64,000 bases of DNA from Ischnura elegans (GCF_921293095.1 NC_060257.1:92617449-92681448); one strand, 5' to 3'; shown: positions 31,011-44,394, counted from the stretch's first letter. Translations and numbers: made by a program. Notes: generated by a model from the letters alone, not told the origin.

Positions 31011-33690
31011 GGAGTCGCTCACCCTCGCTGACCTCTGTCTCCTCGACCCTCCGGACGGGGGACTTCCTCCCGAATTATGATCGCTCTGACTGAAATTTTC
31101 ACTTTCGCAACTACGAAATGCACCGGAATATTAGTGTTTGCATCGTATTTCTATTAATGGTGCGATCGAGTACGTCTTTGAACTGTGTTTCTGCGAAGAA
31201 ATTAACGATTTTGCTGCTTTAACTGTAAATATGTCTGTGGAACTTAATAAAATGGCAACAGCGCTTTGGATGGGGTACGTTGACGGACTAAAGTGTGAAT
31301 GAAATGGTTGAACTTGTGGCTTCGAGAAATTCTGACTTCTGGGAATGGCTTGCGGTTCTGCGAATGTTCTCCTAACCTATCTACTCCTCATGTCAGTTTA
31401 CAATTTTCCATTTTTCTGGCAAATGCTGTTAATGCTTTGTATTGGTGTGGTGCATCTCGTTACATTGATTAAAAAAAATAATTGTTATTCCAAAATTTGT
31501 GTTTTTCGCCAGAATGCAAAAATAGTGCGCATTATATTGAAGAATGGAAAACGAAAGATAGTTAAAATCTGGTGTGAAGCAATTACTTTGATTTGAATAC
31601 GATGATGACGTGAGTGCTCAGATGATTTGGACGTCAAAAAAGATTATTTGGGTTAGAATATTCGAGATTTTTTGTGTTAGAGGGTTAGCAATTTTTTTCT
31701 CATCTGTTAGATTCCAGGAGAACGTTGACTTAACGTAGATCGTCGCGAGCCGCGCTCTAGAGGCCTTTTGCTACCGGTGTCTTCTCCTTGGGGTACGTGT
31801 AGGCAATAAGGAGACTGATCCGAAGTAGGTCCTCCTTGGTGAATGGCTATATGGCTAGTGTGACTGAGAAAGGGGGTAACAATGAAGGGTGAGCTGCTAA
31901 CTGGCAAACGTGTATCGTGGGAAATCCAAATGCTAACATTATTTATCGAGCACGAAGGCCATTACTGGATTATATTTATCTTAACTCCCAGATATTTGAA
32001 TTCGCTTGCCAAAGCATTGCTAAGCTCGCATACACGTACAAATTCATATAGTAAGACGCCCTACGACAAAAATTTAGTCCTGTGAATATGCTGAGATTCA
32101 GTTCTAGACCCCACACTGGTTCTGCGCATTAACATTTGTGTTATTCTATGAACAACAATGAAAATTCTTTACTTTCCTTTCGCAAAAAAAACCTTTGAAA
32201 TCTAAATTATACCTTCGGGTCATAAAAGCTGGCCTTACGTGCGAAACCAGGGAAATTCACGATCTCTGATGGGAAACATCGTGATTCCTAAATGACGCGA
32301 AGAAAAAATACGATTTAATTTGTTTTAATTTGAAATGAGAAATGAAAAAATAATTTCGTAATTTTTCGCATGAATTATTTTCAGCTTGTTCTGATGATTC
32401 GACTCTAAATTTAAATATAGCCAGAGTACATGTAATAGAACACAAATTATATAATTTATGCAGTGATAGCATAAGCTCAAAATTAATTAATGGCTTTAAT
32501 GTGTAGAGGGTGGTTCCCGGAGTCACTTTCCCCACCTTCGTCTTCTCCGACGGTCTTTCCATACCTCTCCTTAACCACCAACTCAATCCCTGCTGTGCTA
32601 TGTGGCCCAACGACGTCTATACCGATACTCTCCCGTCAGACTTCGTGTTTCACTGCGACTCGAAATGAGTTCAACACTTTTTGACTCTTCCTTGGGCTAT
32701 TCAAGCCAGGATACACCCCTTACATTCCTCAGCAATTCCCAATCCTCCAATAGCAATGAGTAAGAAGCAGTGCTCTGCTTTCGATTTTCGTCCGAGTCTC
32801 ACAGCTGTTCGTTTGGTGTTGAGAGATGGACGGTCTGTTAGCTGAAGTGTGGAGGTATGCCTTTTACTCCTTCCTATTATTCCATGCTGTTTCCTAATAT
32901 TAAATCATTACGTTTTGCACGTTGGGTAAAAATTACAATATACATTTTGACAATGAGATATAGGAAGTCGAAACAAAAGTACATTTGGCAATCCATATTT
33001 TTGGGGTTTGATTCTCTAATTTATGCATTTTGGGGTGGTTATGCGATAAATTACTACGCACAATTTTATGTAGGAATGCATTACCCGAAATGTACGTGAA
33101 AATTTACCTTTGATCCACTCAATGTTTTACGAAAGTATAATCAGAATATAGTATATCTTATAATTTGTTCCACAATTTCACAAAAGTTTCCTTTAATTAA
33201 AGCTATTGAGAGATAAACATGAACTTAGAATAGCTTATCTACTACAAAAACAGGTTTTCAAAAATGGCCTTAATTTATATGCATTGAATGATATTCTGCT
33301 GTCACCATCTCTTCTATCCTATAATTTTATGTATAGTGGACGTGGGTGCAATCTATTTGTTGGGTTATAGCTCAATGATCACTTCTTATATTCGTTTTTA
33401 CAAGAAAGGAGTGAGTGATACAGTTAATCAACCGATTGGATACAGACTTATACAAGGCTCCCTTCCAAGCCGTCAGCTACGTAGTCCCAAGGAAATAATG
33501 TGAATATTTCTACTGTGTTAACCAATGGCAGAAGCCAGTGAAGCTGTACAGTGAAGCGAAAGTGTCAAGTTAATAGGGAGAAATTCACGGTCAGTTGTGT
33601 GTTGAATGTGAAGTGTTGGTGAATGTGTGTATTTTGTGGAATCGCCGATGGACAGCTGAGCTCTGCCGCCGATGGACATGCCATCGAATC
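31011..33690. other. No gene recognised
   Basis: Several open frames of 60-117 codons (for example 31345-31596 plus and 32257-32610 minus) lack motifs. A segment 33540-33690 ending AATCGAAAG|GTAATAT could be a transcribed 5' exon, but nothing confirms it. Confidence 0.4.
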
Positions 33691-33699
33691 GAAAGGTAA

Positions 33700-35135
33700 T
33701 ATCTCGGCTCTATTTATCTATCTATTTAAAAGGTCTTCTCCTCCTGCACTCAATGTGAAGATTAAACATATTCAGAGACAATTATTTGAAACCAGATGTG
33801 CATACATTTTTTTCTGGCTAGGATATGAATTATTTTACACGGGACGGCGTCTTTTTGAAAATTTAAAATTTTCCCTTATATTTGGCTTCATCGTGTGCTT
33901 TTGTGCTATCGTGGATTAGAATTGAAAAAATACAATTCTAAAATCAGTTTAATAAATGTAAAATCCAATACTTTCCATCATTATTACCCGTGAAGAGAGA
34001 CAAATTGTAATAAGTTCTACCTAGTTGAATTACGGTGCCATGGAGTATATTATAGCCTTCGAAATCTCCAAAATTATATATTTTACGCTCTAATACAATC
34101 TAAAAGTTTCAGCAGTAATGCGTGTTCTTAGCGGTTAAACGGTTAGTTAACTACTTACTACTAATAATTAGTTAAACTAAAAAATCGGTTTACATATTCA
34201 TAAAGTTATATGCCTACCGAGTTGACATGGGCATAGTGGAAATTGGGTGGCAGAGAATAGAACTGAATCACAGAATGAAAAAAGTGGTTTAGCGTGAGGA
34301 AGGTATTCAGTTTGGGGAAGGAGATAACCTTAATCCCCTCTTCCCACTTCGCTCTCCAAACATTGACGCGCTAAGCCAAGTGAGGCAGCGTTTTCGGCCG
34401 CTAAGCCCCTGTTTGACCGAGTCTTTGCTCCATTTGACCGTCATAAGAGACAGGTGGATGACTTTCTGAGGCTTAAGGTGGCTTCCTTATTTCCTTATTG
34501 ACATGATGTAAAGGTATGTTAATTATTTTACTTTATGCAGTAATTTTGCAGTTTTGAAAATATGTATTTTCTGTGAAATCTTGCTTTAGTGTTTTATTTT
34601 GTGTTATCGCCGGACCGAATTGAAAAAAAAGTTATCAGATTAGTGCAATTGGTATTAATAGAATATTTATCGCTTATGCTCCTGTGTGGCATTATGAAAA
34701 ACTGTTGTTTGCTCGACCTAGTTTGATTGCGATGCCATGGAATGTGTAATAATCTTCGCAAAATTTGGTACATTTCCATACCCTTCAACATATTCTGCAC
34801 GTATGCATCGTCTTACTTAACTTACGTAACGTTTAAAAATTCATTCAATTGACTTGGAGTTCAACTTATGCGCATAGCAAGTTGTCCTGGGTTGAGTGAA
34901 AATTAATGAAGATAGAATTGAAAAACTGATTCTGATTCGTCGTAAGGAAAAAGTGGGTTGACGTGAGAAAGGTATTTAGTGGGGGATGTAGAAAGAAGCT
35001 TTTCCCCACTACACCGTTTAAACATGAACGCGCAAACTTATGCAATGTAGTGTTAGTGATTAGTAAATTAGTGATATTGCTTACCGGAAACACAAGCCAT
35101 GCAAACTAATTTAATATCTCGGCTCTATTTATTAC
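33700..35135 (+). repeat. Diverged tandem duplication
   Basis: 33920-34400 resembles 34600-35045 in the same orientation. Examples are CTAGTTGAATTACGGTGCCATGG against CTAGTTTGATTGCGATGCCATGG, and GTGAGGAAGGTATTCAGT against GTGAGAAAGGTATTTAGT. In addition TAATATCTCGGCTCTATTTA occurs at 33700 and at 35110. Divergence is high, so the duplication is old. No coding was recognised. Confidence 0.5.
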
Positions 35136-37700
35136 TTTGATTTGTTTACCAAAAATAAGCACATCATCCCTTTCTTCTAAAAAGGACTCCACTAAAATTA
35201 TTTATTTCGAAGGCGTTTCGGAATAAAAGCCAAATATGAAAATATTTACTGTGTGTAATGCCATAAAATGTCTTATTTTACTTTAGTACATTCAACAAAG
35301 GAAAATTCTCCGTCCGTTCGACTCATGCATACAAAGGCTCAATTTTACAATGAGTAATGCGAATGACTTATGCAATACTGATTAGCACAACCCTTTCAGA
35401 CCCAGCCGCTTTCGTGCTGCCGATGAAAAACTTAGCAACGTTCCTAGGCAAGCAGACGATTATTAAAATCCATGAACTCGCTTGATGAGCAGTAAGTAAT
35501 GGAAATTTAACTTAGCGAAGCTAAAATGATCTAAATAACGTCGTGACTACTTTTTCTTGTAGTGTGCACGTATTATTATGTCGAAAATTGGAGTAACTTT
35601 GATCGTTAAAATTTATTCTATATTTATTCCTACGCAGCACCTCAGAACATCCAATATGCAGAGCTTTTAGATTTCAGAATTAATTGTCTCTTGATGTGAC
35701 TGAATAATATTATTGAATGATAAAAGGCAAATAAGTTACCTTAAGCTATTTTTTTGCCATGAAAACTGTTCAATTCAGATGATAAAATGACATTACCTAC
35801 CTTACGAATGAATGGACGGTGCAGACTACACATGTAGAGAGAAATCGTATACATTAGAGGGTACCTTGTTCTACACCGCTGCTATATGCTGCTGTTGTAT
35901 ATCTGTTTATAGATCGCATGCATCGATTTCCAAATCCTCTTTCCTACGGAGTGAAACGGTGACTCAAATGAACGAAGAAACGGCTGACACAATCCTCAGA
36001 AATGTTTTAAACTTGCACAAATGTGATTTCATGGAAATGACGGTTGGTGAGGGAATGGGGGTGTGTCGCGGAGGAGGGGAGGGGGAGTGCAGGATTGGAA
36101 ATAACAGTTGAATGCGGACTCTGTTCGTTTGACTGTTCGATGACGTATTCTGTAATCTTTCCGACCTCCGGATATGTTTGGAGCATTCTGGAATATTGCT
36201 CCTCGTGTGCTGTGACCGTTGGTTGATCATGAAATTTTTCGCTACTACGTCGATTCTAAAACATCAGCCTTCTCCGTTAGGTGTCCTTTTGTGATCAATC
36301 TCTTTTCAAGATTCTTAGTGATTCGTGTTTACCATCACTTTTCTCGACCCCAGGCATCGCTGGTGATTGGCTGATTTGTGTTACATGATGAACATAATTG
36401 GTCCGCTATTCTCAGTGACTGAAAAGCTATTACTGACATGGTGTTCCCTAATCTGGTGTTTCGCTACTCTGTAGAAAGGGGTCGCGTCGGTCACTTCCCT
36501 TCGGAATCAATTTCAATTCAAGCAAAAAAGCTTCATCCAACTTCAATCAGCGTCTCAGATCCGAATCCGCCGTTCGGCTAGTATTAACCACAGCCGCCAA
36601 AGCACTAAAATTTCAATTGAGAATCGGGAAAAAACGCCTTTAAATACCAAACAATAACAACATTGGCGGTCTCAGTTACATCAGAATTATGAAATTTACT
36701 TTCAGCATCAAGAAAACCAAACGTGTGTTTATTTTAAATGAAATATGCGATTACCCGATGCATTCGAATATATGCAACCCGCACTCTACCCATAATAGGG
36801 AACTTGCATATATTTCAGATGTAATCAAGAGCCCCAAAATTATAGAAATATATATGTTTGCAGATCACGGAGAAAGTTTTTTTTATTGTTTCATGACGTG
36901 GTTTGCGAAATTTAATTCTTCAAAGTTCACGAGAATTTTCAAAAATACAAGTGAGAATCGAGAACGCCCGATGATTGGCTGTTTATAAAGTGACGTCATT
37001 ATTCAGTACGCGGAGGCACGGCGGCACGGCCATGGTAGAGGTTGCATGCTTGAATACAAGCGACGGCGTGGTTATGATTCATTTCTTGAAGTGCAGACGT
37101 ATCGGAGTTATTTATTGTGACTACAGGGCTGTTGTTTGATCTATTTTCCTTCATTGAAAGCGATAGATTGCGTAAAGATGACGGAATATGACCATTCTTA
37201 GGCTGATTCTAGCAGGCTTCCTGTTACTGATTCCATCATGATAACAGGGTATTTCAGTGAAACTGAAGACTTCGTCGGCGCCGAAAGTCGATGCCGAAAA
37301 GTGAAAGGTAGCTGAAGTGCATCTGAAATGTTTTATTGGTCATAACAAAGTGAGATTTGCATGTAATATTGGCGAAAGCGTCTATTTACGTGACATGCGT
37401 ATTCTTTTGGCTGGTCCGGTAGAGAGTCTTATGGTGAACTTATTTTCCACCTCAAAGCTGTCGATGCTACTTTCAACTTAAAAATACCTTACCTGGAAGG
37501 CGACACGAAGCTCTTTAAGATTGGAATCTGAGGAAGCCAGACTATTAATTTTTACAATTTAGTAGCGATAATATGCGCGAAGTTCCACCACAAACTCCCA
37601 GCTTGTGACTCAAAAACCCCGAAGTCACTTCCTATTCTGCAGAAAGAATCAGTCAATTGCACTTCGATCAATATAATAAACACAACGTCTTCAGGTGTTA
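35136..37700. other. No gene recognised
   Basis: Short open frames only (35812-36111, 36689-36988). No motif, repeat border or RNA gene could be supported. Confidence 0.4.
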
Positions 37701-37739
37701 AGAAGTTACCTTTGTAATTAAGGCCTTCCTAAAGCAACA

Positions 37740-38370
37740 TTAAAATATGAATATTCTCCCGACTGAGTCCTTAATAAATTTTGGGAGCTTTTCTCATGAT
37801 ATATCTTGTACCTACTCTCAAGACGAGCTTATCGTCATTGCGATCGTTATCACTTAAAAATTCCGAATCGGAAATCTTTGAGTGATAACCTTCACCTGCA
37901 CTCTCACCATCACTGGATTCCGGGGTGAAAATATCATCCAAAACCAATTTCTCTTTGGTTTTTACTGGGGAGAGAGCAACATGTGAGAGAACTGCACATT
38001 CTTTGGGTATGACTTTCCATCAAAAATCCCACAACATTTCCCATTTGGTGCGCTTCACAACTAAATGGAAATTGCTGATCCACGCATGTCTTCTGCTCCT
38101 CCTTCAAAAGTTTCTCAATCAAGGGCCGCGGAACATTCTTCTTGTGATTCAACGTTTTCTGAAAAGCAAGCAACGGCGTAGAATAAAATCAAAGAATGCT
38201 ATATGATTCATCCTTTTGTGACCACCTCTGGATTTCATCATTTTTTTCCATCTACAACGTCCTTTGTAATGCGTCTCCGATCCATTTTCACAGCAGCTGC
38301 CCTAGGTTTACCCGCCGCTGCCCTGTTTGGCAACATGGCATTGGTAGAATCGATTAACCTTCACAAATAT
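37740..38370 (-). pseudogene. Possible decayed coding remnant
   Basis: The minus strand shows a readable stretch of 79 codons (38173-37934) followed in another frame by FTPESSDGESAGEGYHSKIS and then DSEFLSDNDRNDDK before a stop. The acidic Ser-rich segment looks like true protein, and a basic stretch (KMDRRRITKD) lies upstream. I recognise no family; a transposon-borne or host pseudogene are both possible. Confidence 0.3.
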
Positions 38371-39341
38371 CAATATCTTTACATATTATTGATCATTGAA
38401 AACTTATAAATAAATTAAAAAGTGTTTCTATCAGTTTTATTTTTCTTTCGGGGTTAATTGTAGAACTAGATAATGTTTAAACATGTTCGTCAATTGGCAA
38501 CAAAATATGTGCTCTAAAAATACGCAAAATCCATTTTGTTAATCTACATTGATGTAAACAACTAATTGCGGAAAGTGAATGCTGTAGAACTAGTAGTTTT
38601 TCCTTGCAGTTGAGTTACAAAGTTAACGGAGTTGACAGAACGGCTAATTTTACGGTTCCCGCAGTCATTTATTGCCCTGGTGAGTCTAAATTTATCAATT
38701 TTTCGTAAAATAAAAAATAAATAAAAATTTAGAATTGATTTGTTTCTAAAATTACACATAATTCATTATCATCGAATGCCCTGAAGCCCAGATAAAAATT
38801 TTGCGAAGTACAGCGGCACATCATTTTGACGCTGACAGTAGGAGAAAACGCTGGTATTCTTGGCTGGCAATCGACAGTATGGGGAAAAACATTGCTCTTT
38901 ATTTTCGTATTTCCTACCTTGATTTTAAACATCATGGACTTTTCCATATCCTTCCGCAACTGAAATTGAACAAGTACCATAAATAGTTCAAATCCATCGT
39001 ACCCATCTCGAAGATTTTATTCAATGGTGGCCGAATTATAGAAAAATCTCAGGTTCAAGTTACTCATTCGATGAAATATTATTTAAATTAAGTTATTTTC
39101 GCAAACACAGCACACGAATTTATCATTCTATTTTTATACTCTTATTTTTCTTGCAACGCTCATCCCGACGGACGGCATGCATTGCGGCTTTTCTTCTAAA
39201 TTTTCTCATTGGGAACGCTGACGAAAATATTTTCTGGGGTGTTATTGCACAGAGGAACAATGCACCACTTGTATTTGTTCCTTCCTTCAGCCATGTTCTC
39301 CTTAAAACGCAACGTGACTCTTCCAAACCTGCAGCTACGAC
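38371..39341. other. No gene recognised
   Basis: AT-rich sequence with short open frames and no recognisable motif. Confidence 0.4.
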
Positions 39342-39550
39342 CAGGGGCGGATCCAGGATTTCTTTCTGGGGGGGCACAAGCAAGGCCGTATCCCGGATTT
39401 TGTTCTGGAGGGGCACAAGGATACCCCGTAATACAAAACGAACGCAATGATAACGGGACCGTATTAAAAATCTTGCATATTTTTAAAGGGACTGGGGGGG
39501 GGGGGGGGCCCGCGCTCCCGTGCCCCCCCCCCTCTCTAGATCCGCCTATG
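39342..39550. mobile_element. hAT MITE with duplicated left end, copy 2
   Basis: 209 bp, same family as 20459. It runs from CAGGGGCGGATCCAGG to GATCCGCCTATG, with the same internal second terminus (CCGTATCCCGGATTTTGTTC). The 8-bp duplication GCTACGAC/GCAACGAC (7 of 8) lies at 39334-39341 and 39551-39558. Both copies share the end duplication, so it predates their spread. Confidence 0.9.
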
Positions 39551-39922
39551 GCAACGACGCGACGCTCCCAGGGCTTGGATCTACTACTCCTACTGAATTT
39601 TGACGTCACGGCGCGGCGTAAGATTAGTGGGGGCGGTATTTTTTTGCCCGCGAAACTCGGGAGACTTTTGGGAGTCATTTTCTACTGTATAAACTGAATT
39701 TCAAGCGGAAAAAGTATACTGCGGTAGTAAGTATTTACTGTAGTGTATCAGCATACTGTTTATAAAAAGCATGCAGTTTCCCTATTATCGGCGATTTGTG
39801 CCCTCACTTCACATTTTGACTTTTTGGATCCAAATAAGCGGTAAATCCAACATTTTCCCTCTCATTATTCCTTTTCTAAATGTTTGAATGATGTAAAGAA
39901 AGAATAATTTCAATAGTATGTA

Positions 39923-42422
39923 CAGTCACTTTCAAAAGTAGGTCCCCACGGCCAGCGCGAGCAACTACGTTTTTCTCGGAGGTCGAACTTCGGGTATTGG
40001 CTATGCCTTCTGTGTCTTGAACGGGCCAGTTTGACTTACTCTCACCGTCCGCGCAAGTCTTCCCGAGGCATTCTTCACTATTCCTAAATTCTTCGCGACT
40101 TCCCCGACTCCCAGTGCCACAACACAAGGCGAAGCATATGTTCTCAGTCATGGGATTCCCACCCTGATAGTATTCTGAGATGGATATTCCGAGTTGTCTG
40201 GCTTGCACTAAAAAATAACGAGACGTATCTGCGTCGCAACGCACATATGAGGAAGAAACGAAAATTGGAATTTACGTCTGAAAGAGTATTCAAAAAGTTT
40301 CCTACAAAATAACCTTCTAGATTATACCTTTAACACATTATTACCAACACCATCAATATATGTTGCTCTATGTTTAAGTATTTCAAACACACTGTTTGGC
40401 GCATTCGTTATTCCTAACCATTTTCTTAGGATACATATGTTTACCATGGTTTGTACTACATTTTTCTACGTGTCTCATCACGCGAGAAATCAAAAATATT
40501 AATGTGCGCTAAATTGTAACGTTTAATTCTGTATCATATTTATTCCAGTCGTTACTAACATATCCTATACGAACAAATATTTAAATAATGCTTTATACAT
40601 TCGAGGTATCAGGAAGTAATTAACCGACATCTTTATGTTCATCGAAAGTTCGAATGTCTTAATAGTCACCATAAATATATTTTCTATAATGAAAATACCA
40701 ACGGAAGCATTAATTACATGACTTGTATGCCTATTTCTTGCCATTTAAAGGCACATTGATACTATATGTTTTATCTTTGCCCCTTCATTGAGAGGTTAAC
40801 CTAAGTCTTCCCCCTTTTTCGTTTCTTTTTTTTCTGCTAAAACCAGTCGTAATTGGCGCCTGCTGATATCATGCAGGGAAATATCCTACACATTATTATG
40901 TATAAGTGGTTTTACATCATAAATAGAACTTACACTCATGTAATGAATACCTTGAGTCAGTCTTACGTGCGAACAAATACTGATCATATTCCTACTGACA
41001 CTAAACTACGCACGCATAATATTCATCCGATAAAAATATACCGTGTTGGGTACCTAATGACTATTTCTGCATTATTTATACAAATTAAACTTATGAGCTG
41101 CCAAATATACTGCTTGCGATGTAGCGTTTGACGGTGTGGAAACTTAGGCGACGACAAAAGAGGGACAAGAAAAGAATGAAGGCATCCGAGATGTGAGTAT
41201 AAAAAAGAAAGGAAAAGGTGAGAAGGATGGAGAGGAAAAAAAGAAGAAGTGCTATCCATGGTCGAGAGATTTTTGGTGACGGGGGAGGGGAAGGATGAAA
41301 GTAAGGATATGGTTAGAATGAAAGGGCCTAATGCGAATGGGCGTCACTTTTAATTAAAGGGGTAAGTTCAAGTTGGGAGGGGCGCAGGCACGGTGATTCG
41401 TAAAATCTTCAATTCAGAAGGGCAGGTAAATGATGTTTTTCTATGACCACCCTAACTGGTTGACTCACCATCATAACTCCACGCACATGTTGCTTGTACT
41501 GTTTTTCTTAAAAAAATGAACAATATTAATGTAAGAGTATTTCCCATAAACAAAAGGACAACACTTCCTACGACGCATTATGGTCTAACAGCCTGCCATT
41601 TCACTTGATGCCATTAAACATCTCGCTGCTTCTTTTAGTGAAAATTTATGTTTATCTTAAAAGCAATTCAATAAAATTTAAAGACAATCCAATTGCTTAT
41701 TCGAAAAAATAATGCAAAATTATCTTCTACCATAAAAAATTGCGGTACCGGTAGTTTTGACCGATAAAAATTTAAAAACTTCTTCTGATTTTCTATTCAC
41801 AGTATGGGAATAAGTTGCGTTATTCAAAATGTAGGCACTACTTGTAGTCCGAATAACCTACTACTTGGGGAGTGACTGCTATTTAACTTGTAAACATTGA
41901 AAACATGTCTGAAAATCTTTAACCGCCGGCATGGATGAACGCGATGACGGATGGTAACCGTGACGCAAATGACAATATTTACATAGGCGTATATATTTAC
42001 GTATTTTTCACCAGGCGATGTAAAGAAAAAATATTGGAGTAACATGCTCGAAATGCTCCGAAAATTTATTTGCACAATATGTTTTGTATAAGTTTACCAA
42101 ACTAAACAGATGTCTCCTCTCTTCCTCGTGCGATGGGTTACTTGCCGGAAAAACCCATATATTCTTCTCCGCTTTCTTTGGTGGTGGAATTGTTTGGCTG
42201 CGTGGGGGGGGGGGGAGGTTCACGCGGCCTTCCTACCTCTGAAATCGTGCGTGGGGCTCTTGACGACGGTTAAAGTAGTCAAGTTGCACCATTTGTACTA
42301 CCTGATCAAGTCGAATCGATCCCCAGTGGACAAGGAACGTGTAAGCAATACGCGAAGGTCGACTTCGGAGAATAACGGAGACGGCTGCGCCAGGTATGGG
42401 GACCGACTTTTGAAAGTGACTG
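39923..42422. mobile_element. TA-flanked DNA transposon with TIRs of about 110 bp
   Basis: The left end CAGTCACTTTCAAAAGTAGG and the right-end complement CAGTCACTTTCAAAAGTCGG are inverted. Similarity continues for roughly 110 bp (GGTCCCCA..., then GTCGACCTTCGCGTATTG against GTCGAACTTCGGGTATTGG). TA lies on both sides (39921-39922, 42423-42424), consistent with a Tc1/mariner-type element. The 2.5-kb interior has a purine-rich block (41150-41330) and no recognisable transposase, so it is non-autonomous or gutted. Confidence 0.7.
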
Positions 42423-42424
42423 TA

Positions 42425-43632
42425 TATCACCATAATTTTTTACGCGTAAAATGTATCACTAGTTTGTAGTAGTGGTTTTTGACAAAAAATTTATATCAAA
42501 AATGTATCACAATGCTGTTTGGGGGTACGTTTCACCGGGATTGACATTGAGGTGCTAATGAAACGAAGAGGAATTCACGCAAATAAAAACTCCGCAGAGG
42601 TTTCTCTTAAATTATGTTTAATATTCGAGTGAGGTAACAGTTATTAACATTTTATACACATCATGAAGAGGAGATCATTCTGGAGTGTGGATTTCACATT
42701 CCGTAGGAGGGCGGTGTCGTATCACATATTTACACATGTACACCATATTGTCTCTCGATCGTAAACAACAAGCACATTTAACAGAAGGCGATCAGAACCC
42801 GCTCTCTAGTCGGACTTCATAGTTGACGAGAACACTACTCTCAAAACAATCGAATGGCGATATTCCCAAGTTCATCCTGAAATTTCCGCCTCAAGCCATT
42901 TTAAAGTCGGGCCATGTATAAAAACGATGCATGTAATTAAGTTCTTCACGACCAATTGGATTCACTGTGCGATAAATTGTGCTGATATTTCCTTTTTCAC
43001 TCCGATCGTCCGCAGTTGCCAAAACAACCCGCGTCGCCTTCGGAAAGGAGTGAGGCGATGCCATTGAATGCACGAGCTGAGTGCCAATGAGCTGCGTGCA
43101 GCCGTACCCTGACCCTGCGTCAACACAGTACACCTGGACACTTTGAAAGACAGCTGTCTTGTTTCCTCTCATCGTAGAATTCGGATTTGGATGCGCTCTT
43201 GATAAAACAGCCCTCACCGCGATCTTTTCCGACTTTCGGTCCGATTTGATACTGGAGGCGACGTCCGTCAGCTGCGGTCATGAGGATGGGGAGGAAGAGA
43301 GAGAGAGTGGGTGGAGAGAAACCCGGTGTCTTGCTCCGAGGGGACCACGGCCCAACGTCCCATCCGACGGACGGAGTGTCAAGCTAGAAGTGCCCCACTC
43401 AAAGCACTCATTCAGGGAGACTGTGAAAAATCCCCGCACCCGCATTCGGCGTTTCACCCCAAGGAGTCGCCACCACACCAACGCTCTCGCACAATTTTGG
43501 CACTTCAAAAATCACGCTGTAATATTCCAATGTTTCCATTTGAAGGTGCATTTCCACTTCGGGAAGGTCTTCAGCTTATCCCGACAAGCGTCACTCCATC
43601 GCGTGCACCCCACCCATGGAATGACTCACACT
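42425..43632 (-). other. Probable gcm 3' UTR and downstream flank
   Basis: This is the sequence after the gcm stop codon in the direction of transcription. An exact ACCCGCAT at 43438-43445 is the complement of the GCM-protein binding consensus. An ATTAAA-type signal (complement of TTTAAT near 42618) is a weak polyadenylation candidate; no clear AATAAA was seen. The minus frame 43217-42891 (108 codons) is unassigned and probably fortuitous. Confidence 0.4.
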
Positions 43633-43990
43633 TCAGTGAGGGAGGTAATGCTGCGGGTAGTTTGATTCGGACGGGACACTGTTGTTGTTGTTGATGCACT
43701 GTTGTTGTTGTTGTTGTTGAGGTGTGTTGGCGCGCGGGAGCGAGTCTAGCAGGCCGGCGCACAGCATGAGTTCGTCGGCGAGGTTCCCGCCCTGCAGGCC
43801 GCCCAGGAATTCGTCCACGTCCCCAGGGTCCTGCGTGCTCTGCTGCGAGGGGTAGCAGGGTTGGTTGGGGACCTGGGGCCAGGCCCTAGGGGGGCCCGCG
43901 CAGTACCCCCACTCCTCCACCCCCTGCTGTCTCGCAGGTTCGAAGGGGCCGCCCGCTGGATGCGATTCCGCCTGGGGAAGGTGCCTGTTG
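43633..43990 (-). CDS. gcm: Glial cells missing transcription factor, last coding exon
   Basis: Last coding exon. The acceptor CTCTCCAG lies at 43991-43998. Entry in phase 2 joins CAAAG from the previous exon to give ...TITQ-S-NRHLPQAESH. It encodes 118 residues plus the stop. A Gly/Pro-rich start leads to an acidic, hydrophobic stretch, DVDEFLGGLQGGNLADEL and then MLCAGLLDSL, which looks like a transactivation motif. A CAA/CAG-coded run of seven Gln and a run of four Asn follow. Acidic or Gln-rich C-termini are common in GCM proteins outside the DNA-binding domain, but the exact sequence is lineage-specific. The phase agreement through four introns makes the exon very likely real. Confidence 0.85.
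43683..43723. repeat. TTG (CAA) trinucleotide tract inside gcm coding sequence
   Basis: Two runs of TTG/GTT units separated by ATGCAC. On the minus strand they encode the Q7 and N4 tracts of the last gcm exon, so length changes here would alter protein length in frame. Confidence 0.85.
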
Positions 43991-44088
43991 CTGGAGAGGA
44001 ATAGGCGAACGAATTAATCAAGCAATCACTGGCCTATTTACTTATAACACCATTTCCACTGGAATTGCATCGTTTGGATAACCCTTGT

Positions 44089-44394
44089 CAGGGCCGGATT
44101 TAGGATGTGGGGGTTTTGGCCGTTTTGGTTGGAGGCCGCTAGGTGCCACTATTTCCGATAATAGCTATATCAACAACGGCTACGGATAGTGATTTTTTTA
44201 TCAGCAGCGTTAACCATTTATTAACGTCAATGTTGACGATTAAATTTTAACGAAAACACAATCCAGCTTCACTTGGAATCCCCTCAAGCATGTTTTTCCA
44301 CTTTTTGTAATATTTACCTCCACATATATTGGCGGAAGGATCATACTTAGTGGTTGGCATAGGCTCTTTGGTTCATCCCTTTGATCCGGCCCTG
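44089..44394. mobile_element. hAT MITE, family CAGGGCCGGAT (gcm intron 4)
   Basis: 306 bp, from CAGGGCCGGATTTAGG to GATCCGGCCCTG, with an 8-bp duplication ACCCTTGT/ACCCTTGG (7 of 8) at 44081-44088 and 44395-44402. It is non-coding. Confidence 0.8.

Noticed and set aside
42891..43217. 108-codon minus-strand frame as a second host gene
   Set aside because: No recognisable motif, no splice or promoter support, and it lies in the probable gcm 3' UTR.
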